From positions 1 through 62,700 of the forward strand of contig JBNLGG010000020.1 of the NCBI GenBank assembly GCA_050305935.1: a stretch of 62,700 nt of DNA, in the 5' to 3' direction. The notes beneath the pieces were generated by a model. It was not told the DNA's origin and searched no databases. It was given only the letters and a program-made list of their open reading frames with translations. A program made the translations under genes and the position numbers. Positions 25,518 through 34,430 of the stretch are shown one piece after another. This DNA is from CAJXNP01 sp050305935 (GTDB lineage Bacteria > Bacteroidota > Bacteroidia > Cytophagales > Cyclobacteriaceae). Position 1 is the first letter of the stretch. The number at the start of each line of letters is the position of its first letter.

Positions 25518-26492
25518 ATGTCCCTAAATTTAAAAGACATTCAAGAGCCAATAGCTGTAGAGATGAAGGAATTTGAAAAGAAATTCCGCGATTCTATGAA
25601 AAGCAAGGTGCTGCTGTTGGATAAAATCATGAGTTACATCGTGAAGCGCAAAGGCAAACAGATGCGCCCGATGTTTGTCTTTTTAAGTGCGGGAATAGCC
25701 GGTGGAGTGAATGATTCGACGCACCGGGGAGCCGCTTTAATCGAGCTTTTACATACAGCCACCCTGGTCCACGATGATGTGGTGGATGATGCTAACTACC
25801 GCAGGGGCTTTTTCTCCATAAATGCCCTTTGGAAAAATAAGGTTGCCGTATTGGTGGGTGATTATTTACTATCCCGGGGTTTGCTGCTTTCGATGGACAA
25901 TCAGGATTTTCATTTGCTTAAAATAGTCAGCAATGCGGTAAGGGAAATGAGTGAGGGGGAGCTTCTCCAAATGGAAAAAGCCCGCCGACTGGACATCAAT
26001 GAAGAAGTGTATTACGAGATTATTCGCCAGAAAACGGCTTCACTGATTGCCTCCTGCTGTGCTGTAGGGGCAGCTTCTGCCGGATCGGAAAATGGCACGG
26101 TGGAAAGGATGAAGCTTTTTGGTGAAAAGGTGGGCATGGCATTTCAGATCAAGGACGATTTGTTTGACTATGGCACGAGTGAGATTGGAAAACCCCTGGG
26201 AATTGACATCAAGGAAAAGAAAATGACCTTGCCCTTGATTTTTGCTTTGAACAAAGCCAGTTGGACAGAAAAAAAATCCATCATCTCGAAAATCAAAAAC
26301 AACAGCCACAAGACGAAGGTCGTCCATGAGGTCATTGAATTTGTGAAAGGATCAGGCGGGATTGAATATGCCAGAGAGGCGATGCAAAGATTTTATCAGG
26401 AAGCCCTGGACGTACTAGCTACATTTGATGACTCGAAATTCAAAAGCTCTCTGACGGATCTCGTGCAGTTTACCATTGAGAGAGAGAAGTGA
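25518..26492 (+). CDS. polyprenyl diphosphate synthase (long-chain, IspB-like)
   Basis: 324 residues. The first aspartate-rich motif is LVHDDVVDDANYRRG (about residue 86) and the second FQIKDDLFDYG (about 214), with GKQMRPMFVFLSAG at the IPP-binding region. This is the trans-prenyltransferase fold. It adds isopentenyl units to farnesyl or geranylgeranyl diphosphate, most likely giving the menaquinone side chain in this group. Product length cannot be read reliably by eye. It stands alone, divergent from pnt. Confidence 0.9.
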   Translation: MSLNLKDIQEPIAVEMKEFEKKFRDSMKSKVLLLDKIMSYIVKRKGKQMRPMFVFLSAGIAGGVNDSTHRGAALIELLHTATLVHDDVVDDANYRRGFFSINALWKNKVAVLVGDYLLSRGLLLSMDNQDFHLLKIVSNAVREMSEGELLQMEKARRLDINEEVYYEIIRQKTASLIASCCAVGAASAGSENGTVERMKLFGEKVGMAFQIKDDLFDYGTSEIGKPLGIDIKEKKMTLPLIFALNKASWTEKKSIISKIKNNSHKTKVVHEVIEFVKGSGGIEYAREAMQRFYQEALDVLATFDDSKFKSSLTDLVQFTIEREK

Positions 26493-26571
26493 TTTTTTGG
26501 GCTTCGTCTTAGTTCCTGTGAATTTGAACATTCCGAGTCACTGGAATCTTTAATTTAAATGATATCTGATT

Positions 26572-27285
26572 ATGACGGATGAACAACGGGTAGAAATACT
26601 GGATAGAGCCAAAGATTTCTTTCGAAAGGAAATCGTTGAAGCTCACATTCAAAAGGCATGTAGTTCGGCGGCAAAGCTTTCATCCTATAATGTCAATCCC
26701 TTTTTGTTTAAATATCTTGCCAATTTTTTGACTGGCAGTGATGATGCGCGAAGTATAGCGCAGGCACTTGTTTATCCAAGATTGTTGGGTTCGTCCATTA
26801 CCACTTCCTTTGGAATGAGGATTCAAAAGTTGATCAGTCAGCTTTTCCAGGGGTTTGGGTCTACAACCCAAGGAATAGACATTGAATTTATTGATGCGAT
26901 TGATGGTCGGAGAAAGTATTGCCAGATCAAATCCGGCCCAAATACTATTAATCATGATGATGTGGAAACCATCTTCGGCCATTTTCAAGGAGTTATCAAT
27001 TTGGCCAGGACAAATAATATGAAAATAGGCCTCAACGATCTGATGATCGGAGTGATTTATGGGGATGCATCAGACCTGAGCCAACACTACTTGAGAATTA
27101 ACGAGCGATATCCTGTCATAGCAGGCGCAGAGTTTTGGCATCGGCTGACCGGACAAGAAAAATTCTATTTTGAATTGATCGACGCGGTTGGAGAGATTGC
27201 TCTTGAAGTCGATGGCACCCAAAAACTGGAGGCGACGATTGACAAATTAGCCGAAGAGATCCGAAATGAATATGGCTTAACCTAA
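26572..27285 (+). CDS. type II restriction endonuclease (PmeII/TdeIII-like, tentative)
   Basis: 237 residues. The position, convergent with and overlapping by four bases a cytosine methyltransferase gene, points to the cognate restriction enzyme. A PD-(D/E)xK-type core is visible at about residues 100-125: GIDIEFIDAIDGRRKYCQIKSG, where the acidic strand and QIK form the catalytic site. From memory the N-terminal half (NPFLFKYLANFLTG, LVYPRLLGSSI) resembles the PmeII group. The exact family and recognition site need a database search. It should cleave unmethylated DNA at the site protected by the adjacent methyltransferase. Confidence 0.7.
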   Translation: MTDEQRVEILDRAKDFFRKEIVEAHIQKACSSAAKLSSYNVNPFLFKYLANFLTGSDDARSIAQALVYPRLLGSSITTSFGMRIQKLISQLFQGFGSTTQGIDIEFIDAIDGRRKYCQIKSGPNTINHDDVETIFGHFQGVINLARTNNMKIGLNDLMIGVIYGDASDLSQHYLRINERYPVIAGAEFWHRLTGQEKFYFELIDAVGEIALEVDGTQKLEATIDKLAEEIRNEYGLT

Positions 27286-28562
27286 ATGGTATAGGCAAGT
27301 TTAGTTTGGTTAATGTCGGCAGTTTTTTCATTCAGATTGTAAGCCGTATACGCCTCATTCAAAAACCTAACAATAGAAAAACCCACCTCTTTCGCCAAAT
27401 TCACTGGCACTGCATTTCCAATTTGCTTGTATTGATTTGATACTGAACCCGCAAACTCCCAATCATCGGGAAAGGTTTGTATTCGCGCATATTCCCTTAC
27501 TGTGAAAGGTCTGGTTTCGTCAGGATGGCACCTCTCTGTCTGTTTTTGTGCTGGACTACAGGTCAGGGTCAGGCTGGGCTCTTCCCAGCTCATTCGCCGG
27601 GCCATCCCAGTCTTTCCCCCGCCTAGGTAAAAGCTTTTCTGCATGTATTCCTTTTGAAGGTGTAAGGGAAGATCGCGCCAATATCCACCAGGGGGCACTT
27701 TGTCCAGGATTTCCCTTTTGCGTTTTGGGTAAAGACTTCCGTCTGACTCCGGGACATCGGAGGGGAACAATTCCCCCGCCTTCAGAGCGTCTTTCAGTGT
27801 GTATATTTTTTTGTATGGTTTGGGGTAACTAAAATCGATCTCGATATCCTTTCGAATCCCCACTAAGATTAGCCGCTCCCTTTTCTGGGGTACTTTATAA
27901 AATATGGCTTTCAATATTCTGGGATCAATTGGTCGATAACCAATTTCATCCAAAATTGATTTCATGCCTTCCAGCGTCCTTCCGTCATCATGGTTAAGCA
28001 ATCCCCTTACATTTTCACCAACACAAATAAGCGGGCGGGTTTCGTCCACAACCCTCGCAAACTCATAAAACAATGTGCCCCTCGCATCGTCAAGGCCTAA
28101 TTTTTTCCCGGCATAGCTGAATGCCTGGCAGGGAAAACCGCCCGTGACGACATCCACTTGATTTTTCAAATTGCTAAACGAAAGGTTTTTAATATCCCCT
28201 TCCAACACATTCCAATGAGGCCGGTTTTTTCGTAAGGTTTCCGCAGCCCAATGATCGATTTCATTTAATGCAACACATTTAAGCCCGGCTTTCTCCAGGC
28301 CAATTGCCAACCCCCCGGCGCCGGCAAACAATTCCAGGACAGTGTAATTGTGGTTTGGTTTGGTTTTATTGCCATCTTCAACTGGGTTAAAAAGAAAATC
28401 CAGTTCATCGAAAATCTTAAGCTGTTCTTTTCGGTACACCCGATAATTGCTCATGGGCTCCCTAACAGCGGTTAGCTTGCCGTTATTGTCCCATCTTCTC
28501 AAAGTTTCTTTACTTTTTCCAAGTAAATCAGCAACTTCAGACAATGTATAGTATTCTTTCAT
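27282..28562 (-). CDS. DNA (cytosine-5) methyltransferase with an N-terminal HTH domain
   Basis: 426 residues. Residues 1-50 are a MerR/excisionase-like winged HTH (YYTLSEVADLLGKSKETLRRWDNNGKL). The m5C catalytic domain follows: motif I LELFAGAGGL (about 77), motif IV GGFPCQAFSY with nucleophile C145, motif VI ENVRG (183), motif VIII QKRERLILVG, and motif X QIGNAVP near the end. The target-recognition region lies between VIII and X. It protects host DNA from the convergent endonuclease. The HTH fusion suggests the enzyme represses its own promoter or one of its neighbours. Its promoter is at 28599-28628. Confidence 0.92.
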   Translation of the reverse strand: MKEYYTLSEVADLLGKSKETLRRWDNNGKLTAVREPMSNYRVYRKEQLKIFDELDFLFNPVEDGNKTKPNHNYTVLELFAGAGGLAIGLEKAGLKCVALNEIDHWAAETLRKNRPHWNVLEGDIKNLSFSNLKNQVDVVTGGFPCQAFSYAGKKLGLDDARGTLFYEFARVVDETRPLICVGENVRGLLNHDDGRTLEGMKSILDEIGYRPIDPRILKAIFYKVPQKRERLILVGIRKDIEIDFSYPKPYKKIYTLKDALKAGELFPSDVPESDGSLYPKRKREILDKVPPGGYWRDLPLHLQKEYMQKSFYLGGGKTGMARRMSWEEPSLTLTCSPAQKQTERCHPDETRPFTVREYARIQTFPDDWEFAGSVSNQYKQIGNAVPVNLAKEVGFSIVRFLNEAYTAYNLNEKTADINQTKLAYTI

Positions 28563-28598
28563 TTAAATAACCAAGTTGTTAAACCTTACACATGGTTA

Positions 28599-28628
28599 CA
28601 AATATATGGAAAGATCGTTCTGATACAA
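28599..28628 (-). promoter_or_regulatory. promoter of the HTH-methyltransferase gene
   Basis: On the minus strand TTG (28628-28626), a 19-base spacer and TATATTTG (28606-28599) match the Bacteroidota consensus exactly. The leader up to the start codon at 28562 contains AACCA (28570-28574) and TGGTT (28593-28597) in inverted orientation, plus TAAC/GTTA halves, possible contacts for the HTH domain. Confidence 0.6.
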
Positions 28629-28653
28629 GATGTCATCTGGAAATTAATTTGTG

Positions 28654-29121
28654 ATGCCAAAGACATATAAAGAAGAGCCGATAAAAGTCCCCAGGTTTGA
28701 AGAATCCATGGGCTTCTATACTTCGAAGGAAAGAAGTATGCATATGTCCAAGATTAGGGGCAAAAGCACGAAACCCGAACTGTTTTTTCGAAAGGTATTG
28801 TTCCAGGCGGGGGTTCGATACCGAGTCAATGTGAAGTCCTTGCCAGGAAAACCTGACATTGCCAATAAGTCAAAGAGGTTTGTCGTATTCATTGACGGTG
28901 AGTTTTGGCATGGCTTTAAATGGGAAGAAAAGAAGCCAAAGATAAAAGCCAATAGAGGTTTTTGGATTCCCAAAATAGAAAGAAACATGCAGCGGGACAG
29001 GGAAAACGACCGCCAGTTAATGAAAATGGGCTACAAGGTTTTTCGCTTCTGGGAATATGAAATCAAAAAGGAAACGGGTGAGTGTTTAAAGCAAGTCCTG
29101 GAATATCTGGAATTTAAATAA
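28654..29121 (+). CDS. vsr: very short patch repair endonuclease Vsr
   Basis: 155 residues from the ATG at 28654 (a GTG immediately precedes it). The Vsr core is clear: RSMHMSKIRGKSTKPELFFRKVL, VNVKSLPGKPDIANKSKRFVVFIDGEFWHG with the active-site Asp and the FWHG aromatic/His segment, KIERNMQRDRENDRQL, and GYKVFRFWEYEI. Vsr nicks 5' of the T in T:G mismatches that arise when 5-methylcytosine deaminates, so it belongs with the m5C methyltransferase from which it is divergently transcribed. The usual zinc-site cysteines are not obvious in this copy. Confidence 0.9.
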   Translation: MPKTYKEEPIKVPRFEESMGFYTSKERSMHMSKIRGKSTKPELFFRKVLFQAGVRYRVNVKSLPGKPDIANKSKRFVVFIDGEFWHGFKWEEKKPKIKANRGFWIPKIERNMQRDRENDRQLMKMGYKVFRFWEYEIKKETGECLKQVLEYLEFK

Positions 29122-29124
29122 ACA

Positions 29125-30363
29125 CTACTCCCCTTCCAACAGCCCATCCATCGTTTCATTAAACTCCTCCACAAACTCCTGGTAGTGGATGCCCGTGCCG
29201 GGACCGGAGAAGCCTGCATGGATTTTAGCAATTTCACTTGCTTTGTTGACAAATATTGTGGTCGGATAAGACACATGCTTTTTAATCATTGGGAGGGCTT
29301 TTTTGACAGATTCCGCTCCCTGCTTCCCGGCAAAGACAATTTCATAATCAATATTATATCTGTCTTTTAATATCTTTATTCGCGAAGCGCCATAGTCAAA
29401 GTCCCCTTTTCGCTCAAATGCAAGCCCCACAATTTCGACACCACGATCACTATTTTCTTTATACCATTGAGATAAAAAGGCCGTTTCATCCATGCAGTTT
29501 GGGCACCAGGAGCCGAGGGCTTGCAAGATCACTACTTTGCCTTTGTACTGCTCGTCACTTAAGCGAATTGTGTCCCCGTTTTCATTGGGAAATTTTAGAT
29601 CTGACACTTTATAGTTCCCTTCCAGTTCCACCAATTGGGTTGGGTCGCTAAGGGTAGCATGTTCATTTCTAACCCCACTCCAGGTGTAGTAGCCGGTTTT
29701 TCCCGACCAGAATTCTCCCGCAATGGAATCTTCTCCGATCATGGTAGCTTCAAAGAGATAGGCGTGTTCCCCGTCAAAAGTGCTGATAGTAAAACCATTT
29801 TTCGTCGTAGCTCCAACCAAAAACCGGTAATCACCGGATGTCTTTAAAAAAGTGCCGGTCACCAAACTTCCCGATCTTGTAAACTCACCCACTGCGGGCG
29901 TGGTCTTTTCGTCGGAATAGATCTTCACCTCCCATCGACCCGATAAATCACCAGCAACCTCCGGGTCGAAAGATGGGAAGCGAATATCCTCGCCCAGTTT
30001 CGCTTCAAAAGGCAATTTATAGTCATCGACATAATTTTTTGTCCAGTACCCCTTTAGCTGATCTCCTGCGATGTGGGCGACGATTTTGGTGTCAAAAATA
30101 TGCATTGGCAGGACGAGCGAGTCAGACCGAATATCAAATTTATCCAGGACAATTTCCTCATCCCCGTTTTGTATAACAAACTCAAATTCGCCCTCCTCAC
30201 TTTGCCGTGATATCAAATCAAATGGCAACTCCTTTCCCTGTGTCGTAATCGATGCCCTCCAATGACCCAATGGTATCGATACTGTATTTTCAGATGACTC
30301 TTTTTTTGAAGTGCAGGCCGCAATTCCCAGGTAAATTATATACATCAAAAGGTGTTTCTTCAT
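29125..30363 (-). CDS. TlpA-family thioredoxin-like lipoprotein
   Basis: 412 residues from the ATG at 30363 (MKKHLLMYIIYLGIAAC), a lipoprotein signal with lipobox cysteine at residue 17. The upstream extension to 30405 is charged and rejected. Residues 25-250 are a beta-rich N-terminal domain. The C-terminal ~150 residues are a thioredoxin fold with the redox motif GSWCPNCMDETAF and the cis-Pro region SYPTTIFVNKAS. These anchored thiol-disulfide proteins act in the periplasm on cytochrome maturation or protein disulfides. It is convergent with vsr, three bases apart. Confidence 0.87.
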   Translation of the reverse strand: MKKHLLMYIIYLGIAACTSKKESSENTVSIPLGHWRASITTQGKELPFDLISRQSEEGEFEFVIQNGDEEIVLDKFDIRSDSLVLPMHIFDTKIVAHIAGDQLKGYWTKNYVDDYKLPFEAKLGEDIRFPSFDPEVAGDLSGRWEVKIYSDEKTTPAVGEFTRSGSLVTGTFLKTSGDYRFLVGATTKNGFTISTFDGEHAYLFEATMIGEDSIAGEFWSGKTGYYTWSGVRNEHATLSDPTQLVELEGNYKVSDLKFPNENGDTIRLSDEQYKGKVVILQALGSWCPNCMDETAFLSQWYKENSDRGVEIVGLAFERKGDFDYGASRIKILKDRYNIDYEIVFAGKQGAESVKKALPMIKKHVSYPTTIFVNKASEIAKIHAGFSGPGTGIHYQEFVEEFNETMDGLLEGE

Positions 30364-30535
30364 AAATATTGGTATCGTCTGATTTTTTCTCCCACTTTCT
30401 ACCACCGGCTAAATAAACTATTAATCCACCATTAAAAGAAATAAAGGGCTTTTTGTTTCATGTATTGGCACATTTTAATTGTCGCCGCAATTTCATTGTG
30501 TGAAAATATTCCAGATAAATAATAAAAAATGGAAA

Positions 30536-30565
30536 AAAGTGTTAGAAAGTGGGTGGAAGTGGTTG
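30536..30565 (+). promoter_or_regulatory. three tandem MraZ boxes
   Basis: AAAGTGTTAG (30536-30545), AAAGTGGGTG (30546-30555) and GAAGTGGTTG (30556-30565) are three direct 10-base repeats. They match the AAAGTG(T/G)N3 type described for MraZ operators. The third ends on the TTG of the -33 box. This supports autorepression of the dcw cluster by MraZ. Confidence 0.8.
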
Positions 30566-30592
30566 AAATTGTTTATTTTGTCAATATATTTG
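30563..30592 (+). promoter_or_regulatory. promoter of the dcw cluster
   Basis: TTG at 30563-30565, a 19-base spacer and TATATTTG at 30585-30592 match the Bacteroidota consensus. The mraZ start follows 30 bases later. Confidence 0.75.
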
Positions 30593-30622
30593 CCAAATCA
30601 GTAAAGTAGTATTCCATACAGC

Positions 30623-31066
30623 ATGTCATTATTTACAGGAGAATATGAGTGTAAACTAGATGCCAAAGGGCGATTGGTACTCCCGGCCAAGATCAAGGCC
30701 AGGTTGCCGGAGTCTTCTGGTAATCAAGTGGTTATCATGCAGGGAATGGAGCCGTGTCTTGTGCTTTATTCGGTAGTGGAATACAAAAAAATATACTCCC
30801 GTATTGCATCACTTAATGAATTCAATCCTGAATTCAGGCAGTTGCAGAGAAATTTTTTCAGAAGGGTAGCAGAGATCGATCTCGATAGTGCAGGACGTTT
30901 ATTGGTGCCCAAACCAATGATCAAGTACGCTAATCTCGAAAAGGAGATTGTGCTGGTAGGAATGGGTAACCGTGTGGAGATTTGGAATACGGGTCAATAT
31001 GAAGACTTTCTGATTGAAGACAGTAATAAGTTCTCTGAATTGGCGCAAAAGCACCTAAACGAATAA
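30623..31066 (+). CDS. mraZ: transcriptional regulator MraZ
   Basis: 147 residues with two tandem AbrB-like MraZ domains, each with the DxxGR signature: LDAKGRLVLPAKIKARL (about 12-28) and IDLDSAGRLLVPKPMI (about 90-105). MraZ forms a ring and binds tandem repeats upstream of itself. Three such repeats are present at 30536-30565. It is the first gene of the dcw cluster, with rsmH starting seven bases after its stop. Confidence 0.96.
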   Translation: MSLFTGEYECKLDAKGRLVLPAKIKARLPESSGNQVVIMQGMEPCLVLYSVVEYKKIYSRIASLNEFNPEFRQLQRNFFRRVAEIDLDSAGRLLVPKPMIKYANLEKEIVLVGMGNRVEIWNTGQYEDFLIEDSNKFSELAQKHLNE

Positions 31067-31073
31067 AGTGGTC

Positions 31074-31979
31074 ATGGCCACCTACCATCGTCCTGTATTG
31101 TTAGATGAATCGATTGAGGCTTTAAATATTAAGCCGGATGGGGTCTACGTCGATCTGACGTTTGGCGGTGGCGGGCATTCGATGGCCATCCTTGAAAGAC
31201 TGAAAGAAGGCAAGCTGATCGTTTTTGACCAGGATCCTGATGCAGAGCAAAATGCCGCCAGGTTTTCCAGTAAATCATTTCAGTTTGTTAAAGCCAACTT
31301 CAGGTATTTTGCGAAATATCTGAAGATGCTGAAAATAAACAAGGTGGATGGGATCCTGGCAGACCTGGGTGTTTCATCCCACCAGATCAACGAAGCTGAG
31401 AGAGGCTTCTCCACCCGTTTTGATGCGGAGCTGGATATGCGAATGAACCAGAAGGGTTCATTGAATGCGCGAAAAGTAATCAACACCTACAGCGCCGAAG
31501 AGCTGCAAAGGATATTCGGAATGTACGGCGAGATCAAAAATGCCAGGACACTTGCTGAAGCCATAGTTGGCTTCCGGGAAATGACACCGATAAAAAAAGT
31601 GAGTGAGCTGAAATCCATCCTTGAGAAATATGCCCCAAGGAGGAAGGAGAACAAATATTTCGCGCAGGTATTTCAGGCATTGAGAATCGAGGTGAATGAC
31701 GAGCTGGAAGCTCTGAAAGAGATGTTGGAAACATCGGTCGAGGCGCTAAATCAGGGCGGGAGGTTAGCGGTGATTTCCTACCACAGTCTTGAAGACCGGT
31801 TGGTGAAGCACTTTTTCCAGAAGGGTAAGTTTTCAGGCGAGGTAGAAAAGGATTTTTATGGCAATCAGATAAAGCCATTAGACCAGGTGAACAGAAAGCC
31901 GATTCTTCCGACTGACAAAGAAATTGAAGAGAATAGCCGGGCGCGTAGCGCCAAATTAAGGATAGCAGAAAAATCATAG
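31074..31979 (+). CDS. rsmH: 16S rRNA (cytosine1402-N4)-methyltransferase RsmH
   Basis: 301 residues from the ATG at 31074 (MATYHRPVLLDESIEAL, as in the family); a GTG at 31068 is a less likely start. The SAM-binding loop is VDLTFGGGGHSMAIL. Other RsmH hallmarks are GILADLGVSSHQI, RGFSTRFDAELDMRMNQ, ALRIEVNDELEALK and ISYHSLEDRLVKHFF. It methylates C1402 in the decoding centre. Five bases separate it from the next gene. Confidence 0.96.
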   Translation: MATYHRPVLLDESIEALNIKPDGVYVDLTFGGGGHSMAILERLKEGKLIVFDQDPDAEQNAARFSSKSFQFVKANFRYFAKYLKMLKINKVDGILADLGVSSHQINEAERGFSTRFDAELDMRMNQKGSLNARKVINTYSAEELQRIFGMYGEIKNARTLAEAIVGFREMTPIKKVSELKSILEKYAPRRKENKYFAQVFQALRIEVNDELEALKEMLETSVEALNQGGRLAVISYHSLEDRLVKHFFQKGKFSGEVEKDFYGNQIKPLDQVNRKPILPTDKEIEENSRARSAKLRIAEKS

Positions 31980-31983
31980 TACA

Positions 31984-32343
31984 ATGAGTGAGAATACTTA
32001 CAGGATCAAAGAAGGCAAGGTGAGAAGCAAAGGCTTCTTTTCGGCGCTGGAGGGCCTGCGGGTATCCACATTGTTTAATGATGGGGTTCCGTCAAAGTAC
32101 ATTCCACATGTGATCTATCTGACAATCGCGGGGATTTTCTACATAGGAAATACCCATTTCGCAGAAAAGACCATCAGGGACATCGAAAAACTGGAAACGG
32201 AAGTGGAAGAATTAAGGGCCGATTATACCAGCCTGAAAGCCGATTACATGTTTTCTGGCAAACAATCGGAAGTAGCGAAGGACGTTGAAAAAATAGGACT
32301 AAAAGAAAGTAAAACACCGCCAAATAAGATAATAGTAGAGTGA
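31984..32343 (+). CDS. ftsL: FtsL-like cell division protein
   Basis: 119 residues. A cytoplasmic N-terminus of about 40 residues is followed by one membrane helix (VIYLTIAGIFYIGNTHF) and then a coiled coil (KTIRDIEKLETEVEELRADYTSLKADYM). This is the bitopic topology of FtsL, and it sits in the ftsL position between rsmH and ftsI. Sequence similarity to proteobacterial FtsL is not expected. Its stop overlaps the GTG start of ftsI by four bases, so translation is coupled. Confidence 0.85.
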   Translation: MSENTYRIKEGKVRSKGFFSALEGLRVSTLFNDGVPSKYIPHVIYLTIAGIFYIGNTHFAEKTIRDIEKLETEVEELRADYTSLKADYMFSGKQSEVAKDVEKIGLKESKTPPNKIIVE

Positions 32344-34430
32344 ACATAAGGAAGTCCATCATATTTAAAGTACGCATTGTATTCATCGTCATCTGTCTGG
32401 TGGCGACGGTGGTAGTGGTGCGTATCGGTGAGCTTCAATTTGTTCAGGGTGAGAAATGGACGAAAATGGCCGATGAGATTGGTTTGAAATACCAGAAAGT
32501 TGCCGCCACCCGGGGCAATATTTATTCGGACAATTTGAGCTTGCTCGCTACCTCTCTTCCTCTATATCGATTAGCATTTGATCCCTCGGTAGCTTCGGAA
32601 ACACTTTTCAACAGCAAGGTTGATTCTCTTGCCAGGAATTTGTCGAAGTTTTTTGGCGACTATAGCAAGGATTACTATAAGCGTAAATTAATTGATGCCC
32701 GAAAGACCAACAAGCAGTATATCATTCTGAATCGACAATTGATCGATTACCAGGATAAAAAAGTTATGGCAGGTTGGCCCCTTTTCCGGGAGGGTCAGTT
32801 GAAAGGTGGAGTACTATTTGAAAAAACCAATCGTAGAATACGACCATTCTCTTACCTGGGATATCGTACCGTTGGCTTTGTGAATGAAAATAACAATGGC
32901 GCAGGCCTGGAATATAGTTTCAATGATGAACTGGCGGGCACGGATGGACAAGTATTAAAAAGAAAGGTAGCAGGCGGAAGTTGGAGGCCGGTTTATGATG
33001 GCACGGAAATCCGACCAAAAGACGGCCTGGACATTGTGACTACGCTGGATGTTAATTTACAGGATGTGGCCGAGTCAGCCCTGTTAAAAGCTTTAAAGAG
33101 CCACAAAGCCGAATATGGTACTGTCGTGGTAATGGAAGTGCAAACGGGAGAGATCAAGGCTATTTCAAACTTAAAGGCCAATTCCGACTATACAAGCTAC
33201 CGCGAAGTTTATAATTATGCTGTTCAGGGGCTTCACGATCCGGGTTCTACTTTCAAGCTGGCCTCTATGATCGCACTCCTGGAAGATACTAAACTGAAAC
33301 TTACCGATTCCATAGATACCGGTGATGGGGTGTATAAATTCTACGATCAGGAGATGAGGGACCACAAGCCCGGAGGCTACGGAAAGATATCGGTCAGGGA
33401 AGCATTTGAATTGTCATCCAATATTGCCATTTCAAAAATGGTATACAATAATTTCGGCAGCAAGCCGGAGCGATTTATAGAATACCTGAAAGACATGCGC
33501 CTGGATCAGCCCCTGGGTTTTCAATTGGTTGGGGAAGGGTTGCCAAGAATAAAAGGCCCTTCAGATCCGTCGTGGAGTGGGATTTCGCTACCATGGATGT
33601 CGATTGGTTACGAGGTGGAATTAACACCACTACAGGTGCTGGCATTTTTCAATGCGGTTGCCAATGACGGCACATTGATTCAGCCGATTCTGGTAAAGCA
33701 AATTCGCAGGGCCGACAAAGAAATTGAGAATTTTGAGGGCGAAATTTTGAAAAGAAGTATTTGTTCCAATAAGACCTTAAAAGAGGTAAGGTCATTACTC
33801 GAAGGAGTGGTTGAGAATGGTACAGCAAGCAATATCAAAGATTCACCTTTTAAAATAGCAGGAAAAACTGGTACTGCCCAGGTGATCAGGAATGGTCGCT
33901 ACACACGGAAATATTACACTTCTTTTGCCGGATATTTTCCTGCGGACAAGCCAATGTATAGCTGCATCGTGGTGATCAATGAACCAAAAGGTGTATTCCA
34001 ATATGGAGCCAGCGTGGCAGCGCCGGTATTCCAGGAAATCGCTAATATGATTTATGCACAAAATATCGATGTACATGAGCCATATCAATTCGCACAGGCA
34101 GAGCCAGGTGTATTTCCAGTGATTAAAGGCGGCAAACAAGACGAGCTGGCATTGATCTGCAAGCAATTGAAAATTCAAAACAATACAACGACCGAAGACG
34201 AATGGGTGAGAACCCAGGTTAAAGATAATGCTGTGTTATGGACTACTAATGGAATAGCTCCCGGGGTTGTACCTAACGTGTTAGGAATGACCCTTCGGGA
34301 CGCTATTTTCATTTTAGAAAACCAGGGACTCACAGTCGAATACAGAGGTGCCGGAAGGGTAAGTGACCAATCCCAATTGCCGGGAAGACAAGCAATAAAA
34401 GGATCTAAAATAGTACTGACGCTCAGTTAA
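32340..34430 (+). CDS. ftsI: division-specific peptidoglycan transpeptidase with PASTA domain (FtsI/PBP2x-like)
   Basis: 696 residues from a GTG overlapping the ftsL stop. After one N-terminal membrane helix comes the PBP dimerisation domain. The transpeptidase domain has SxxK in DPGSTFKLAS (Ser about 302), SxN in LSSNIAIS (about 358) and KTGT in IAGKTGTAQ (about 507). One PASTA domain (VVPNVLGMTLRDAIFILE...) closes the protein at about 642-696, a Gram-positive-like feature that is usual in Bacteroidota FtsI. It cross-links septal peptidoglycan in partnership with FtsW, encoded in the same cluster. TAATG joins it to murE. Confidence 0.95.
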   Translation: MNIRKSIIFKVRIVFIVICLVATVVVVRIGELQFVQGEKWTKMADEIGLKYQKVAATRGNIYSDNLSLLATSLPLYRLAFDPSVASETLFNSKVDSLARNLSKFFGDYSKDYYKRKLIDARKTNKQYIILNRQLIDYQDKKVMAGWPLFREGQLKGGVLFEKTNRRIRPFSYLGYRTVGFVNENNNGAGLEYSFNDELAGTDGQVLKRKVAGGSWRPVYDGTEIRPKDGLDIVTTLDVNLQDVAESALLKALKSHKAEYGTVVVMEVQTGEIKAISNLKANSDYTSYREVYNYAVQGLHDPGSTFKLASMIALLEDTKLKLTDSIDTGDGVYKFYDQEMRDHKPGGYGKISVREAFELSSNIAISKMVYNNFGSKPERFIEYLKDMRLDQPLGFQLVGEGLPRIKGPSDPSWSGISLPWMSIGYEVELTPLQVLAFFNAVANDGTLIQPILVKQIRRADKEIENFEGEILKRSICSNKTLKEVRSLLEGVVENGTASNIKDSPFKIAGKTGTAQVIRNGRYTRKYYTSFAGYFPADKPMYSCIVVINEPKGVFQYGASVAAPVFQEIANMIYAQNIDVHEPYQFAQAEPGVFPVIKGGKQDELALICKQLKIQNNTTTEDEWVRTQVKDNAVLWTTNGIAPGVVPNVLGMTLRDAIFILENQGLTVEYRGAGRVSDQSQLPGRQAIKGSKIVLTLS

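Noticed and set aside
26493..26571. Mobile-element boundary of the restriction island
   Set aside because: I found no flanking direct repeats, integrase or tRNA, so horizontal transfer is only a general expectation for such systems.
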